A stretch of 64,000 nt of DNA from Hondaea fermentalgiana (taxonomy: Eukaryota; Sar; Bigyra; Thraustochytrida; Thraustochytriidae). Shown here in pieces: positions 9,593-20,702 of this stretch. The stretch's first letter is position 1. Every line of letters starts with the position of its first letter. The notes beneath the pieces are model-generated. The model was not told the DNA's origin and searched no databases. It saw nothing but the letters and a program-made list of their open reading frames with translations. Both the position numbers and the translations under genes were made by a program. The stretch spans positions 24,711 through 88,710 of the forward strand of contig NPFB01000012.1 in assembly GCA_014084085.1 (NCBI GenBank). The letters are read 5' to 3'.

Positions 9593-11080
9593 CTAGGCAA
9601 TGTGAACTACGTGATGGGTTGTATCGCGCCGAATATGGGCTGGGTTGCCATGTGGATCGCGAAGAACGTCGAGAGTCGAAAGGTGCTGATGAGGGATTCG
9701 AAAGAAGCGCACGATGGAGTGCCAAAATGACGGGCGGTCGCACGGCAATGACTCGGTGGCAAACTTGGTGTAGTTGACATACATATTCGGACGAATAGAC
9801 CGACACGTGTAAGGATGCGTCGCGTCGACGTCTTTTACTTCAATTGGACCTGGGCCTGCAGACCGACTCTTCGTGAGAGGACTCGGACGAGGATTATCGG
9901 TACGGCCATCGTTTGCCAGACGCTGTGATGTCGCGAGCGAAACGGCGCCATCTTCGGAATCTTGAGCAGGTATTTCGATTGCGTGATCCGATTTGGATCC
10001 CGACCGTGCACCGTTTCGTTGCGTCATGTTGACCTCGCGCTCGCGCATCTGTCGCCTCTCCTCCTCTTCTGTCTCCTCCTTGGCAAGGTTGAGCGTGTTG
10101 CCGTAGACGTCCCGGCTCAAATCGCGTGTGAGGCTCCGTGGCAAGTCGGCGAACTCGATTGCGTCGAGATCCGTCGCAAAGACGTGTTCCAGGTACCGAA
10201 GAGGGAGATCGTTGCATCTTCCATCAAAAGGGTTTTCCAACATCGACGCCGCTACGTTGACGCTGCAAAGCACCCAGGTCGACACGAACGCTAGCACTGC
10301 AGCCAGCGAGCCCGCCCCGGGCAGAAAGCCACCAATGATGACTGGCGTGGCGAGAAGCCAAAAGTGTACCGCCAAAACCGTAATGACAAGATAAGGGAAC
10401 GGAAATGGGCTTTCGGCAATGTTGGCGCAAATGTGAAAGTACTTGTTCGTCTCGTCAGCAAGAGAAAAGATTCGGGAGAGCAGCGGTGGCGGCGCCACAA
10501 AGAGATCAGGGTACATGAGCACTACTTGCTCGATCCAAGACATGACGATGTCGCTTCGGTACCGCGTTGGTAGAATAACGTCAAACTCATCTGCCGTGCA
10601 CAGATTGTCGTCGCCACGGCTGATGATATCTGGCAGTGTCTTTCCTAAAAAGCGCCCGATAGACACCTTGTGGTACAGTCTTATCCAGCGAAAGACTGTC
10701 TGTCTTCGGCCTAAGCGCGTGTTGCAGGGCGCCCCGTCCTCTCCCGTCGTCTTTGAAAAGCATTTGATGGCAATGGCGAGCTGCGTGAGACGCGAGGCCA
10801 TAAGTCCATAATTCTGCTGTGCAATCTGAAATCGCTTCACTGCCATCTGAGACCTGTAAACCACGACGAAACCCACCAGAAAGGCAAAGGCGCCAAAGTA
10901 CACGCGCGAAGATGCGATGTGAGTCTGCAGCCATGCGTTGAACGGCTTGACCTCCGCTGCGCAGACCGCAATCGTCATGCTCAGGAGCGCAGGCACCACC
11001 GTCGAGACTTTCGTCAGCGGCGACCCCGTCCCGTGCAGGAGCGTAAGCAGCCCGCCGGCCGAGAGGTCGTACACGATCAT
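9593..11080 (-). CDS. Bestrophin/UPF0187-like anion channel
   Basis: Predicted 495-residue multi-pass membrane protein. Family evidence: an early helix pair (about residues 24-45 and 60-80) ending YRSQMAVKRFQIAQQNYG, like the bestrophin/RFP-TM helix that ends in a basic run, and a late hydrophobic block (about 233-290) ending MLENPFDGRCNDLPL, the family's E-N-P-F-(G)-x-x-x-N-D-L-P-L signature. Members are pentameric chloride/bicarbonate channels or their YneE-like relatives. The last ~160 residues form a hydrophilic tail rich in Glu/Arg and Ser, longer than in bacterial relatives. The start at 11080 is the first ATG; the frame is open a little further upstream but only through a GTG. The gene converges on the DIS3-like gene and diverges from the NHL gene. 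Confidence 0.75.
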   Translation of the reverse strand: MIVYDLSAGGLLTLLHGTGSPLTKVSTVVPALLSMTIAVCAAEVKPFNAWLQTHIASSRVYFGAFAFLVGFVVVYRSQMAVKRFQIAQQNYGLMASRLTQLAIAIKCFSKTTGEDGAPCNTRLGRRQTVFRWIRLYHKVSIGRFLGKTLPDIISRGDDNLCTADEFDVILPTRYRSDIVMSWIEQVVLMYPDLFVAPPPLLSRIFSLADETNKYFHICANIAESPFPFPYLVITVLAVHFWLLATPVIIGGFLPGAGSLAAVLAFVSTWVLCSVNVAASMLENPFDGRCNDLPLRYLEHVFATDLDAIEFADLPRSLTRDLSRDVYGNTLNLAKEETEEEERRQMREREVNMTQRNGARSGSKSDHAIEIPAQDSEDGAVSLATSQRLANDGRTDNPRPSPLTKSRSAGPGPIEVKDVDATHPYTCRSIRPNMYVNYTKFATESLPCDRPSFWHSIVRFFRIPHQHLSTLDVLRDPHGNPAHIRRDTTHHVVHIA

Positions 11081-11629
11081 CGTCGCCTTCGCCGCAGTCC
11101 TTGCCGCAGCCACGGCCTTTCCCGGCTCCCGCTCTGACTGGGTCTGCCGCCCCGCGCACCAGTCCCCGTCCTGCGCGTGGCGCGTTGCCTCTCGCTCCGG
11201 CGCTGCGCCTCACGAGTTCGGGACATGGGCTTTGCGACCGTAGAGGTCCGCGAAGACCGCCTGCTTATTGCTCGCTGCATGTCCCTCTCGGCGCTCCTTT
11301 CCGGGCAGCCGACACGGACGCCGCGAGCAGGCTCCGCGCAGAGGGCCTTGACTCGCCGCAAGGCGTTGGAGGGGTATTCCAACTACCGGGTTTCTTTGGT
11401 TCGGGTCATCGGCCAATGGACTCGGGGCTCTCGCCAAAACTCGATATGACTCGGACTTGGATTAGCTGAGCCTATTGCCAACGTAACGGTTCTTCATCAT
11501 ACATTTTGGGGTCCCTTCACGCACATCAGTCATTGATTCCCTTGTTCGCGCGAGTCCCCAGGTTGGGTCGTGGCAACATCGATCAGCCCAGACGCCGTGC
11601 AAGAACGTGCCAAAACCTTTTCGAGGACC
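11081..11629. other. Divergent intergenic region (bestrophin-like / NHL gene)
   Basis: About 550 bp between two divergent starts, so probably a shared promoter region. A CCAAT motif is present near 11411 (GGCCAATGG). Short open frames exist but match nothing I know. Confidence 0.5.
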
Positions 11630-13900
11630 ATGTTCGTGCGCAAGTGGACTTCGGGGCGTGGCCGCCACGCCGTGGCGACATCGGAGAAAGGCCACGTTTA
11701 CGTCAGCGAGCATGGTCTGAGCGACGTCAGAGACGAGTCGGCAAGGACTGGCCCCCGCGTGGAAAAGTTCTCCACCGCGGGCAACTTGCTCGCGACGCTG
11801 CGGAATGACAGCATGTGTTTGCCAGAGGCTATCGCAGTGCGCGCGAACAGTTCGGAGCCAGAGGCTGAAGATGTCTTTGTGCTCGACGCAAGCGACGTTG
11901 CTGTGCTGAAGTTTCGCGTCTGCGGCGCTAAAGTGGAGCTTGTCAATCGCATTCATTGCGATGCACTCTGTACTCCAGCAGGTCTCGCTTTGCACAGAGA
12001 TAGACTTGTGATCACAGATGCAGAAACTCATCAGGTACATGTACTTTCCATGGAGGGACGTCTTCATACCAGCTTCGGGTCTGAAGGTGTAGGCCCAGGG
12101 CAGTTTGCCGCTCCGTCCGGTGTGGCAGTTTGTGCATCGCGAGGCGAAATTTTCGTTTGCGATACAGGCAATGATCGCATCCAGGTTTTCCGTATGAACG
12201 GTGACTTTGTTCGGAGTTGGGGCGCAAGCGGGGAATCGAATGGTTTCTTTCGTCGACCCGTAAGCGTCGCCATCTCAGAGAGTCTCGGGGTCGTTGCCAT
12301 TGCTGATCGTGATAACAATCGTATTCAAGCCTTTGACAGTGTCACGCTTGGGCGTCTTGTTTGGGTCATTTCAGCACACATTGAAAAACCATCCGCCATT
12401 GCGTTCGATATCGATGACGATGTTCTCGTCGCGGACGCCCATGGCGCGCAATGGTTCGCTCCACCGGGAGACGGCGATAGTAGTAGCTCTGAAGAGGAGG
12501 AAAACGTGGCTGAAAACGATGAGGAACAGGTTTGCAGAAAAGAAAAAGCTCATGTCTTGGAATCGCCAAGAGATCAAATGATCAATTTGAGAGGTAATGT
12601 ACCTGCAAAGTCCCCTTTGCACGTTCCTTCTCCTGCGAGCAACGTCCATCGCCGCAAGCCTTCATCAAGTTCGCGATCGACGTCAAGTAAATATACTGCT
12701 GAGAGCTTTGATGACGAAAGCGACGAGGAAGAAGCCGAAAACCATGGCGCGAACACGAACGATGTCAAGTCTCCCAAAAGGCCTCGTCCGAACGCTACTG
12801 CGCAAAGAAAGCTTGTTGTGCGTCAAGACGCGTGGGCTTTTGCTGAGTCAAAAGCAAAGTCGCCGCTCTCTAAGATCGCACTGGACGCGCCGCCAGGGCG
12901 AAGGGTTCATCAGCAATATATTCGCGACGCTCTTGACCGCAAAGAGGAGGTGCTCGCGCTGAGAAGACAAGTCACAGACCTTGAAAACCACAAAGCGATT
13001 GTTTTGGAGGAGAAGCGTGCAATGGACAGACAAATTGACGCCACCCTAGACATGAGCGAGACGAGCAAGATGTTTGCTGGGATCGAGTTGCAACAATCGG
13101 GCTCACGAATGAATGCTTTGGTCACAGAGGCCGATGTTGAAGCGTGTCAAGATCCCTTGCTTCTTGAGGAACGGCTTATTGAGCTTCGTATCATCCGCAA
13201 AGACCTTGAAAGGAGCCTTCCGGACATGCGACATCAAGTTGCAGACCTCGAGCAGCTAGCATCGAAGCGAAAACGTCAGGCACAGCGACTTGAAGAAACT
13301 CTTGATGGGTCGATTGTGGACGTACCGCAACTTTCCGAGCGCTGCCAAGGTTTACGCGATCAAGTCGAGGCTTGCGAAGGAGAGATCACTCGCATGGCCG
13401 CAGAGCACAAACTTCGTCTCATCCAAATGTCGGAGGACAAGGCAAAGATTGCTGCAGCCTTGTCAAAGGCATCGATGGAGCTTGAATCTCTGCGACACCA
13501 AATTGGGCGGGCGCACTTGCGCAACAAACTCGCGGAAGAGCATGTCGAAGGCAATCGTGAAGATACAGAAGAGCTCATGACACTTCGTCAAACCTTTGCC
13601 AGTCTCGGAGGCGAAGAGAAGCTCGTCCGACTTGCCTTTGCATCTGTGCTGGCTCAAGGCCAGCACGATCTCGATTGTGAGCAGGTGCTACACGCACTTC
13701 GCTTTTGTGCTCAATTTGTGATTGGAAAGAGCGACGCTGTGCGTTCGCTCACTCTAGGCGATGTCGAGCAGTATGTGAGTCTCGTCACACAAGCCGACAC
13801 CTCTACAGACCCGCTTCGTCTCAATTTTGCAGGATTTCGCGAAGCCTTCTACGATCTTCACAAGCCTCGGACCACATTTGGAAAAGAGCAACGATCGTAA
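11630..13900 (+). CDS. NHL-repeat beta-propeller plus coiled-coil protein
   Basis: Predicted 756 residues, intronless. Residues ~1-285 contain NHL-type blades; the clearest read GVGPGQFAAPSGVAV...GEIFVCDTGNDRIQVFRMNGDFVRSWG and RRPVSVAISE...VVAIADRDNNRIQAF. An acidic/serine-rich linker follows (~290-400). A coiled coil of heptad-like Leu/Glu/Arg sequence then spans ~430-660. The C-terminus (VLAQGQHDLDCEQVLHALRF ... FREAFYDL) looks like a helix-loop-helix pair, possibly a degenerate EF-hand. NHL propellers bind proteins or RNA. No TM segment or RING/B-box is seen, so this is not a TRIM protein. I chose ATG 11630 because the propeller begins at once; the frame is open upstream only through a GTG at 11570. 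Function unknown. Confidence 0.7.
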   Translation: MFVRKWTSGRGRHAVATSEKGHVYVSEHGLSDVRDESARTGPRVEKFSTAGNLLATLRNDSMCLPEAIAVRANSSEPEAEDVFVLDASDVAVLKFRVCGAKVELVNRIHCDALCTPAGLALHRDRLVITDAETHQVHVLSMEGRLHTSFGSEGVGPGQFAAPSGVAVCASRGEIFVCDTGNDRIQVFRMNGDFVRSWGASGESNGFFRRPVSVAISESLGVVAIADRDNNRIQAFDSVTLGRLVWVISAHIEKPSAIAFDIDDDVLVADAHGAQWFAPPGDGDSSSSEEEENVAENDEEQVCRKEKAHVLESPRDQMINLRGNVPAKSPLHVPSPASNVHRRKPSSSSRSTSSKYTAESFDDESDEEEAENHGANTNDVKSPKRPRPNATAQRKLVVRQDAWAFAESKAKSPLSKIALDAPPGRRVHQQYIRDALDRKEEVLALRRQVTDLENHKAIVLEEKRAMDRQIDATLDMSETSKMFAGIELQQSGSRMNALVTEADVEACQDPLLLEERLIELRIIRKDLERSLPDMRHQVADLEQLASKRKRQAQRLEETLDGSIVDVPQLSERCQGLRDQVEACEGEITRMAAEHKLRLIQMSEDKAKIAAALSKASMELESLRHQIGRAHLRNKLAEEHVEGNREDTEELMTLRQTFASLGGEEKLVRLAFASVLAQGQHDLDCEQVLHALRFCAQFVIGKSDAVRSLTLGDVEQYVSLVTQADTSTDPLRLNFAGFREAFYDLHKPRTTFGKEQRS

Positions 13901-13992
13901 CGCGCGCGATGTATCATGAGGATAAATTCGAAAACCTTGCATGCATGCATTCATTCATTCATTCATTTTTTTTTTCATATCCATTCGTTCAT

Positions 13993-16900
13993 TTATACGA
14001 TTTCCAACGCCTCTTGCATGTGCTCTGCCCAGCGGCTCTGCCACCAGCGTACCTGACGCTGATACTGTTCTAATTTACTTTCAAGATCGCGCTCTTCATC
14101 GTCCTTGAGACTCTCGTCATCATCGTCATCGTCATCGTCATCATCGTCGTCATCATCGTGGGCGACAACGCCAACAATATTATCATCCTTTGCGACCCTG
14201 GAAGCACCAGAAGTACCTTCCGTTGCCTCGGTGTTGCGGATGTTGGCGCTGCTAGGATGTCTTTCCACTGATTTGTTTCGCTTCTTTTTTCGGACGCGGA
14301 TGCCCAGCTTGAGCTCCACTCGTGCAATGGCCTTGAGTAACTTGTTTTGCTCATCCTCAATTTGCGATACTTTGGCACGCTGTGCCAAGGCCATGGAATC
14401 TGTTGACTTTTTCACGAGCTCGCGCAGCTCTACCTGAAGCGCGCGGTTCTCGAGACGCAAGCGATTAGCTTCCGCAAGTGCCTGAGGGCCGGGGTCGCGG
14501 GCCTGTAGAATCTCCTGGCGCGTTGCTAGCTCGCGACGAAGTACGGCAATCGCTTGCGTTGCGCGCGCGTGATACTTGCGAACTTTGCGCAATTTCTGCA
14601 AAACGAACTTGCCGCTACCATTACCAGACTGTCCCATCTCTGCAGCGCCGCTCCCAAGTTCTTGCTGCAACTCGATCTGCAAGCGGTGGACGATACTCCA
14701 ATCTGCACCATCTGAAGCACTCTGTCTGCGACGCCCGCTTCCTTCTTTTGAAGACAGCTCACCAGAGGTCTTGCGCGTAACGACGTCGCTTTCTGGACCG
14801 AGGCCAAGCTGTGCGAGCTGGTCACTGAGATCCTGCTTTTCTCTTTCCAAATTAGCAAGCTCTTCTTCTGCTCGAATCATTTCGGTGTATGCAACGCGGT
14901 GCTCTGGAGCAATTGCGTCCGGATCAAGTTGCAGCGCACGCTGGCGCTCCGACTCTTTGACGTAGTCCCATTCAAGCCGCTGCAGCTGCAGCTCTAGCTT
15001 GACGGTCTGCAACGAGCTGTCGTAAAAATTCTCTTTGGCTGTCAAGAGCTGTTGCAAGAGCATGACGTCTTCTTGGTCGAGGTCGTCAAACTCACGCTCT
15101 CTTGCTACCACTTCTCTCGATAGCAAATGCTCTTCTGCACTTGCGCGCTCCAACTGAGCTTGCAAATCTGCCTTTTTTCCTTGCAAAAGCTCCACCTCGG
15201 CTCTAACGAGCTCAATCTCGCGAAGTCTCTGCCGGTGACCAGCGCTTTCTTCGGCTCTCTCATGACGGAGCGCACCGGTCGCGACAGCCGGCTTCCCTTC
15301 AAGTTTTGCAAAGATGGACTGCATGACCAAGGAGCCCGTGATGACCTCCTTTTCGTCTTCAGGTTTTTCGATGTCTTCTTTCAGAAGGGCGTTCGTGGAT
15401 TCCATGTCTTTGTTGACGGGGTACGGATCTTGTCTGACAACGTCCATCTCGTATGAGGACTCTGCGGAGGTTTGTCTGATGGAGTGCGGATCTGATGCAA
15501 GCGTGGGCTCTGCGGAGCTGCTCCAATTAAGTTCAAGCTCGGAGAAAAAGGTGTCACGTTGACCTGCGCAGGCGCTGGCAATCGATACGACAGCCCGTGT
15601 CAGGTGCATTGCACTCGCAAGACGTGTGAGATCTTTGTCTGACACGTGCAGGGCTTGCAGATTTTCTGTGGAAATGTCTTCAGCTTCAAGCCCATCGAGA
15701 GCGGAGAGATGGGTCTGCAGGTCGGCGAGCATACGATTGAACTCTGGCAGACTCTCATCTCGGACTTTCATTACCCACGCGTGCAGTGCCTGTAGCTCTT
15801 TGGTGCGCAAAAGTGCTGCAAAGTGAGAGTGCGGCATCTCGAGCAGGATAGAAACGACAATTTCCGAAAGCGAAAGTCCTCCGCTGACGTAGATCGTGCC
15901 AAGCTTGAGCAGGGCTGCATTTCGCCGCGCGAACAAAATACATCCTTGGGTGTGCGTGTCTCCTCCTTCGCCTTGATCTTGGGGTTGTGTGTTCGACGTC
16001 GTTGACGTGCACGCGGATTGGGCCCGTTCGATTGCTAATTTTCGGTCAGATGTTGCCTTGGCCATGAGAATGAGGTTGTTGAGGTCGCTTTGAAGTGAGT
16101 TCCGCTCAGCGTCTTCGAGATCAGGATGAGCAAGCCGGGTTTCGAGATTGGTGATTTGCAAATTGAAGTCCATGAGCTCCTTGGATAGTTGAGCGCAAAG
16201 ATCATCCTGAGGGTCCTTCGAGACGCTTTCGGCCTGTATTTCGCGTAATGCCTCCTGCGCTTGCGTAGCATCGTCGAGAGCGCGCTTCAGACCGAGATTG
16301 GGTCCATCATGAGCCACGAGATCGCACTGAACCAACGAGACGCGAATATTTTGTAGAAAGGGCTTGATTTTGCCTTGCGCAGGTTGCGTCAGCGTCTGGA
16401 CGAGGGCTGCCGCATCCTTGAGATCGACCTCGACGGTCCCTCTGATTTGGTCGCAGATGTCTTGAATCTTTTCCACAGATGCCGGCGTGCTCTGTCCCGG
16501 CCCCTCGGCCAGGAACAGGCCCGAGGTGAAAGCTTCACCACGCACCTGAAGGTATTTTTTTTGTACGCGCGAAAATGCATCGTGCTGGTGAAGAACGAGA
16601 TTGCTGTCGGGCTGTTTGTAACTTTCAATGAGGGCGACGCTCTCCTTTTCGAGCTGGACCCAGGCGGCCTTGGATCGTGCTGCGCTGCGCTGGTTTTCTG
16701 CAAAAGCTTGGCCTAATGCGTGCTTTGCAGTCTCTGCATCGTTCTTTGCGTCAGCGAAGATCGTAGGAATGCTCTGAGAAAGCGAGGACACGCGATCCTC
16801 CAGTTTTTGGACGCTCGCGTAGGCTTCAAGAATGGCCGGTATACTTTCTTGCCGCAACGTCTGGAGAAAATGTGTCAGACTTGCGCGCGGGCTAAGTTCT

Positions 16901-19060
16901 TGGAGCAAGGACGCCAAGATACCTGTGAATTCGGCAAGCACGCTCACAGCTTGTAAACTGACCCGCTCTGCCGCCAGGACGGCCTCTGTCGTAAACTCAG
17001 AGAGCTTCGAGGTTGTAAGAATTTCGTGTTCACGCTCCATGGTGAGTACCTTGAGAAGCTGTTCTGCAGTCTTAAGGCGAGCAGAAATTGCAGTTTGCTG
17101 TACCTCGTGTTCGGCTCGGAGGAGCTCTCGCGCTCGCACGAGCATGGTGGGATTAACGCTGCCCACATATTCTTGTTGCACCCTCTTGCGCTGGACTTGG
17201 TTGGTCTCGGCGGCATCGGAAGCACTCTTTTCGGCAGCGTCGAGACGGGTCCGCATGTCGTTGAGGGCCAGCCGATGTTTGGCCAAGTTGGCTTGGCTTT
17301 CCTGGATGGCGCGCTCAAGCTCCATGGACGCATATTGCTGTGTCTGAAGTCGCTGTAAGATCTGCTGCTTCATGTCTCGCGAGAATTTTTGTGCAGCGTC
17401 GCTTCCTTTGCGAACCCTCTCAGACAGCAAAATGATTCGCCCGCGCAAGACGACGTCTTGGCGAAGAATCATGTAATCATTCACAAGCTCTTTTCCCTTG
17501 ACCTTTGGGTCAACAAGCTCGGCAAAGTCGAGCAGCAAAGAGCGAACACTGGACAAGAGCACGCGCACATCGGCGGCTCTCGGGGTAGAGTCGACCCCGC
17601 GGGAGTTAGTGCGCGCGCTAGAATAGTCCGTAGCTGGGGCTTTCGACCACGATGCCATGGGAGAAGACGCGAGCAAGGAGTTCGCCTCGATTCCAGGAAT
17701 CGCCTTTGCATTTTGACTGTTTGTGGCGAGAGAGCCCGACCCAAGTTCTTCTTGCGAGGAGGTTTGCGCGACACTTTCGTCTAGAAACGCATTTTCTGCT
17801 TCGAGGAGACGAAGTCGCTCGGTGGCGTCACGGAGCTCGTCAATGCGAGCGCGCGTCTCGTCGCGAAGAATCTTTTGCTGGGTGGTCTTGTCCTTGAGCT
17901 TGGCCTTGAGGCACAACAGGTTCGACATGAGCCCGGTTTGATGCTCGAGTTCACCGATGACATCGCCGAGAATGCCATTGCGATCTTTCATGGCGGCGTC
18001 AAACTTGCCCTCGCGAGTCGATGTCGTTTGTTTTGCGGCTTGCAATTTCCCCCTTGTTTCACGCAGCAAGGTGTCGCGACGATGCAAGGCATTTTTGACG
18101 CGCGCAAGTTCCGTCTCACAGGAGCGGAACCTTTCTTGAAGGGTGTCAACCTCGCGCTGAAGAAAGTTGATCTGAACGCTGGGATCTGCTCCCTTTGCGG
18201 ACTCTTTTTCGGCGGCAGCGCGCAGGTCGGCCTCTACACGTGCGAGCTCAGCCTCCTTTTGCTGCTCTCTGCGCGTTTTGCGCAGGTGGACCTTGACTGA
18301 CTTTTCAAGCGCCTCCATGTCTTTTCGCAGAGTCTCCTTTTCACCTTGAATACCTTCACAGGTTGCGCGAAGGGTCTGCAGTTTATGAGCAAGTTCTCTC
18401 TTTTCTTGCATGAGAGCTCTCTTTCTCTCTTGCCGAAGTCTGGAACGACTTTTACTCGTCGACGACGCTGGCGCGGCTTTCTTCATGTCCTTCTGTTTCC
18501 TCTTCTCCTTCTTCTTCTCTTTTGTCGCGTTGATCGTTTTCTCTTGTGTGTCGATAGCTGTTTCTGGATCATGATTGGTAATGTCAAGAGCAGGGTGTGG
18601 TATCGTTCGTTTGGAAGCTCTGATGTTTTTCGCTTGAGTGAGCTCAAGAGGTGGTGCCTCGAGTAGCATCGCCTCCTCGAGCTTGCGGCGTTCTTGCGCG
18701 CAAAACGATTTAATATTGTCGTTGCCTGTCGTCTCAAGCGCAGACAGGAGATCTTGCACGGCTGCCTCATTCTGCCTGAGTGCGACTTTGTTGTCTGTGA
18801 GTTGTCGTTGATTTTCATTGACGAGAGCGCGAAGGGTTTCAATTTTCTTTACAGAGGCTTTGCGCGCGTCTTCGATCAGCGCTTTGAGAATTCTGTCCTT
18901 TTCTTTTGCCGGAATTGATTTGTTGCGACGGTTAAAATTTTCGAGCTGGGCCTGCTTTTCGTCGAGCTGGGACTGGAGAACGGCGAATTTGACTTCGAGC
19001 TCGTGCTTGCGGATCTGTTCTTCAGAAAGCTGAATGCCGTGACGGGCTTTTGGACGCCGG

Positions 19061-19093
<33 letters not shown>

Positions 19094-20028
19094 GCCAGAA
19101 TGGCCTCCTTTTCCTGTTTACGAGCCTGAAGCAGTGCTTGATGGCGTTGTTTGAGCATGCGAGCCTGCTGTTGCAGACCCGCGTAGAAGCTGTTCAGAGC
19201 GTTGAACTCATGGTACTCAACTTCGAGGACCTGGGCGTCGAGAGCATCTTTCAAGTCGACAAGATTCTGCTCGTTTTCGGAGGTGAGGTCAAGTTTGGCC
19301 TCGAGCACCTTGTTTTCCTCCGCGAGGCCTCGGGAGGCGCGTGCAAGCCAATTGCCGCAGCCACGAAAGGCGGTTTGTTTGGTCATTGACGAAAACTGTG
19401 TGACGAGATTTTCGAGAGCCATCTTGGAGTCGTTGGCCAGCACTGCGCTTTGGGATCCTGTGATATCTTTCGCGCGACCTTCGTTGAGCATTTCAAAGAG
19501 CAGTGCAAGTGCTTCGTCCGCGTCAGCCTCGCTCTTGTCGACGTCTCCAGAAGTCCGTGTCGTGAAGTCCCGCGTGGCGGTCGAGGTGCGCGTCAGACGG
19601 CGCTTTGGTTGCGACGTCCACTCGCTGGAGAGGCCTCGCAAGGTATCGATGGCGGTCACGAATCGTTGCTGAGAAGCCTGAACGAGCTCCAGATGTCCGA
19701 GAACGCTGCGCGGGCGCCGTTGGAGGGATATCGCTCCGTTCATGTCGTTGGTCGTTGCATTTGCGGCGCCCCCAAAGAGTTTGTCGTGCATATAAACCTT
19801 TTCCACGCGGGCTTTGAAGCCTGCGATGCGCTCGGCGCGCTGCGCCTTGATAAACCTTGTTTTTCGCTTGATTCTCGAAAGCAATGTAAGACGTTGCGCG
19901 AGCGTTTGCAGCGAGGTGCGGTGCTGTATTTGCATCGCTGTGCCGTCGATTTCGGGAACCTCTTCGCGGCATTCATCTTCTCCTTTGGCCTTGTCGTCAA
20001 TACTAAACCCCTCTTGTCGTTGCTGTTG

Positions 20029-20063
<35 letters not shown>

Positions 20064-20103
20064 CCTGCTCCTGCTCAAAGGGGAGCGCGTCCCACGTGGC
20101 CAT
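13993..20103 (-). CDS. Giant coiled-coil protein with polyQ and polyD tracts
   Basis: A 2036-residue intronless frame from ATG 20103 to a stop at 13993. It begins MATWDALPFEQEQEQ, then a glutamine run (~residues 11-28), and has a second glutamine run near residue 340. Most of the length is Leu/Glu/Gln/Lys/Arg-rich sequence with heptad character (for example KETLRKDMEALEKSVKVHLRK and EEELANLEREKQDLSDQLAQL), interrupted by Ser/Thr-rich linkers. Near the C-terminus lie basic KKKRNKS and about 14 consecutive Asp, then a final helix with WWQSRW. No motor, kinase, membrane or enzymatic domain is visible. A structural role (centrosome/basal body, cytoskeleton, Golgi tether) would suit the architecture but is inference. 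Its stop is only 92 bp from the convergent NHL gene's stop. Confidence 0.75.
14114..14158 (-). repeat. GAT/GAC polyaspartate codon repeat
   Basis: On the + strand this reads as ATC/GTC triplets; in the coiled-coil gene it encodes about 14 Asp in a row near the C-terminus. A mixture of GAT and GAC codons suggests selection for Asp rather than pure DNA slippage. Confidence 0.75.
19061..19092 (-). repeat. CAG polyglutamine repeat (internal)
   Basis: An uninterrupted CTG run on the + strand, read as CAG codons (10-11 Gln) at about residue 340 of the coiled-coil protein. A pure triplet run of this kind is a good candidate for length polymorphism. Confidence 0.8.
20020..20075 (-). repeat. CAA/CAG polyglutamine repeat (N-terminal)
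   Basis: CTG/TTG triplets on the + strand encode a near-continuous glutamine run (~residues 11-28) at the N-terminus of the coiled-coil protein. The CAG block is pure, while CAA interruptions lie toward the gene's 3' direction. Confidence 0.8.
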
Positions 20104-20274
20104 TCTGCATTGGATAGCCTTCGCTACCCTCGCGCCTTGGAGTTAGACGGAGGAGGTTCTTCGTCTCCCCTTGGCGCACGGACGGCGCCCACCCGCCTAT
20201 CTATACTTGCTCGGTCTCTCGCCGACGGTACTTGCTCTTGCCTCTTCGCGCGCCCCCGTCTATCCACGCTAAAG

Positions 20275-20314
20275 AAGAGCTGGGCTTGCCGTTTGTCCGG
20301 TGAGCCCAACTCTT
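20275..20314 (-). other. 12-bp-stem hairpin upstream of the coiled-coil gene
   Basis: Arms AAGAGCTGGGCT (+ strand 20275-20286) and AGCCCAACTCTT (20303-20314) pair over 12 positions with one C/A mismatch on the + strand. In a transcript from the - strand that mismatch becomes a G-U wobble, so the stem is complete only in RNA running toward the coiled-coil gene. The 16-nt loop is GC-rich. A 5'-UTR structure is plausible but untested. Confidence 0.35.
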
Positions 20315-20646
20315 TACAATCTATCCACTACTAGGCTTAGGCCTCGGAGTGGGCAACAACGTCTGCCACACAGAAAGAGTGGAAAGCTTGGCCTGGTGGT
20401 GCCTGGTGCAGCGCGAGTGACACGGAACGAGGCTACTGAGCCACCAGCGAACCAAGCCGTGGCCAGAAGTCAGCTTCGTCATCTTCATTCTCCTTCCCTT
20501 TTATTTATTTATGTTCGGCATACCCTCTTGAATGTCAAGAACCAAGATGATGACAAGGTAGTATAGGTATATACAACAACAAATGATGAAGCTGAGTGAG
20601 TATTTGTGTGGTTTTGTATGTTTTGATGAAAGAAAAGAGGGTGGTA

Positions 20647-20672
20647 GATAGGATAGGATAGGATAGGATAGG
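20647..20672. repeat. GGATA pentanucleotide repeat
   Basis: About five tandem GGATA units just beyond the 3' end of the SWIB coding region. A microsatellite with no visible function. Confidence 0.8.
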
Positions 20673-20702
20673 AAAGAAAGAGTCGAAGGCGAGTGAAACA
20701 AC

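Larger units (their letters stand above)
20104..20702. other. Spacer between coiled-coil gene start and SWIB gene end
   Basis: About 600 bp. It must hold the coiled-coil gene's promoter and 5' UTR (right to left) and the SWIB gene's 3' UTR. A 12-bp stem hairpin (20275-20314) and a GGATA repeat (20647-20672) are the only distinct structures seen. No gene is supported. Confidence 0.5.

Noticed and set aside
19450..20334. + strand frame with a long Leu run
   Set aside because: The Leu run is the reverse of the polyglutamine CAG repeat; the frame is a shadow of the coiled-coil gene.
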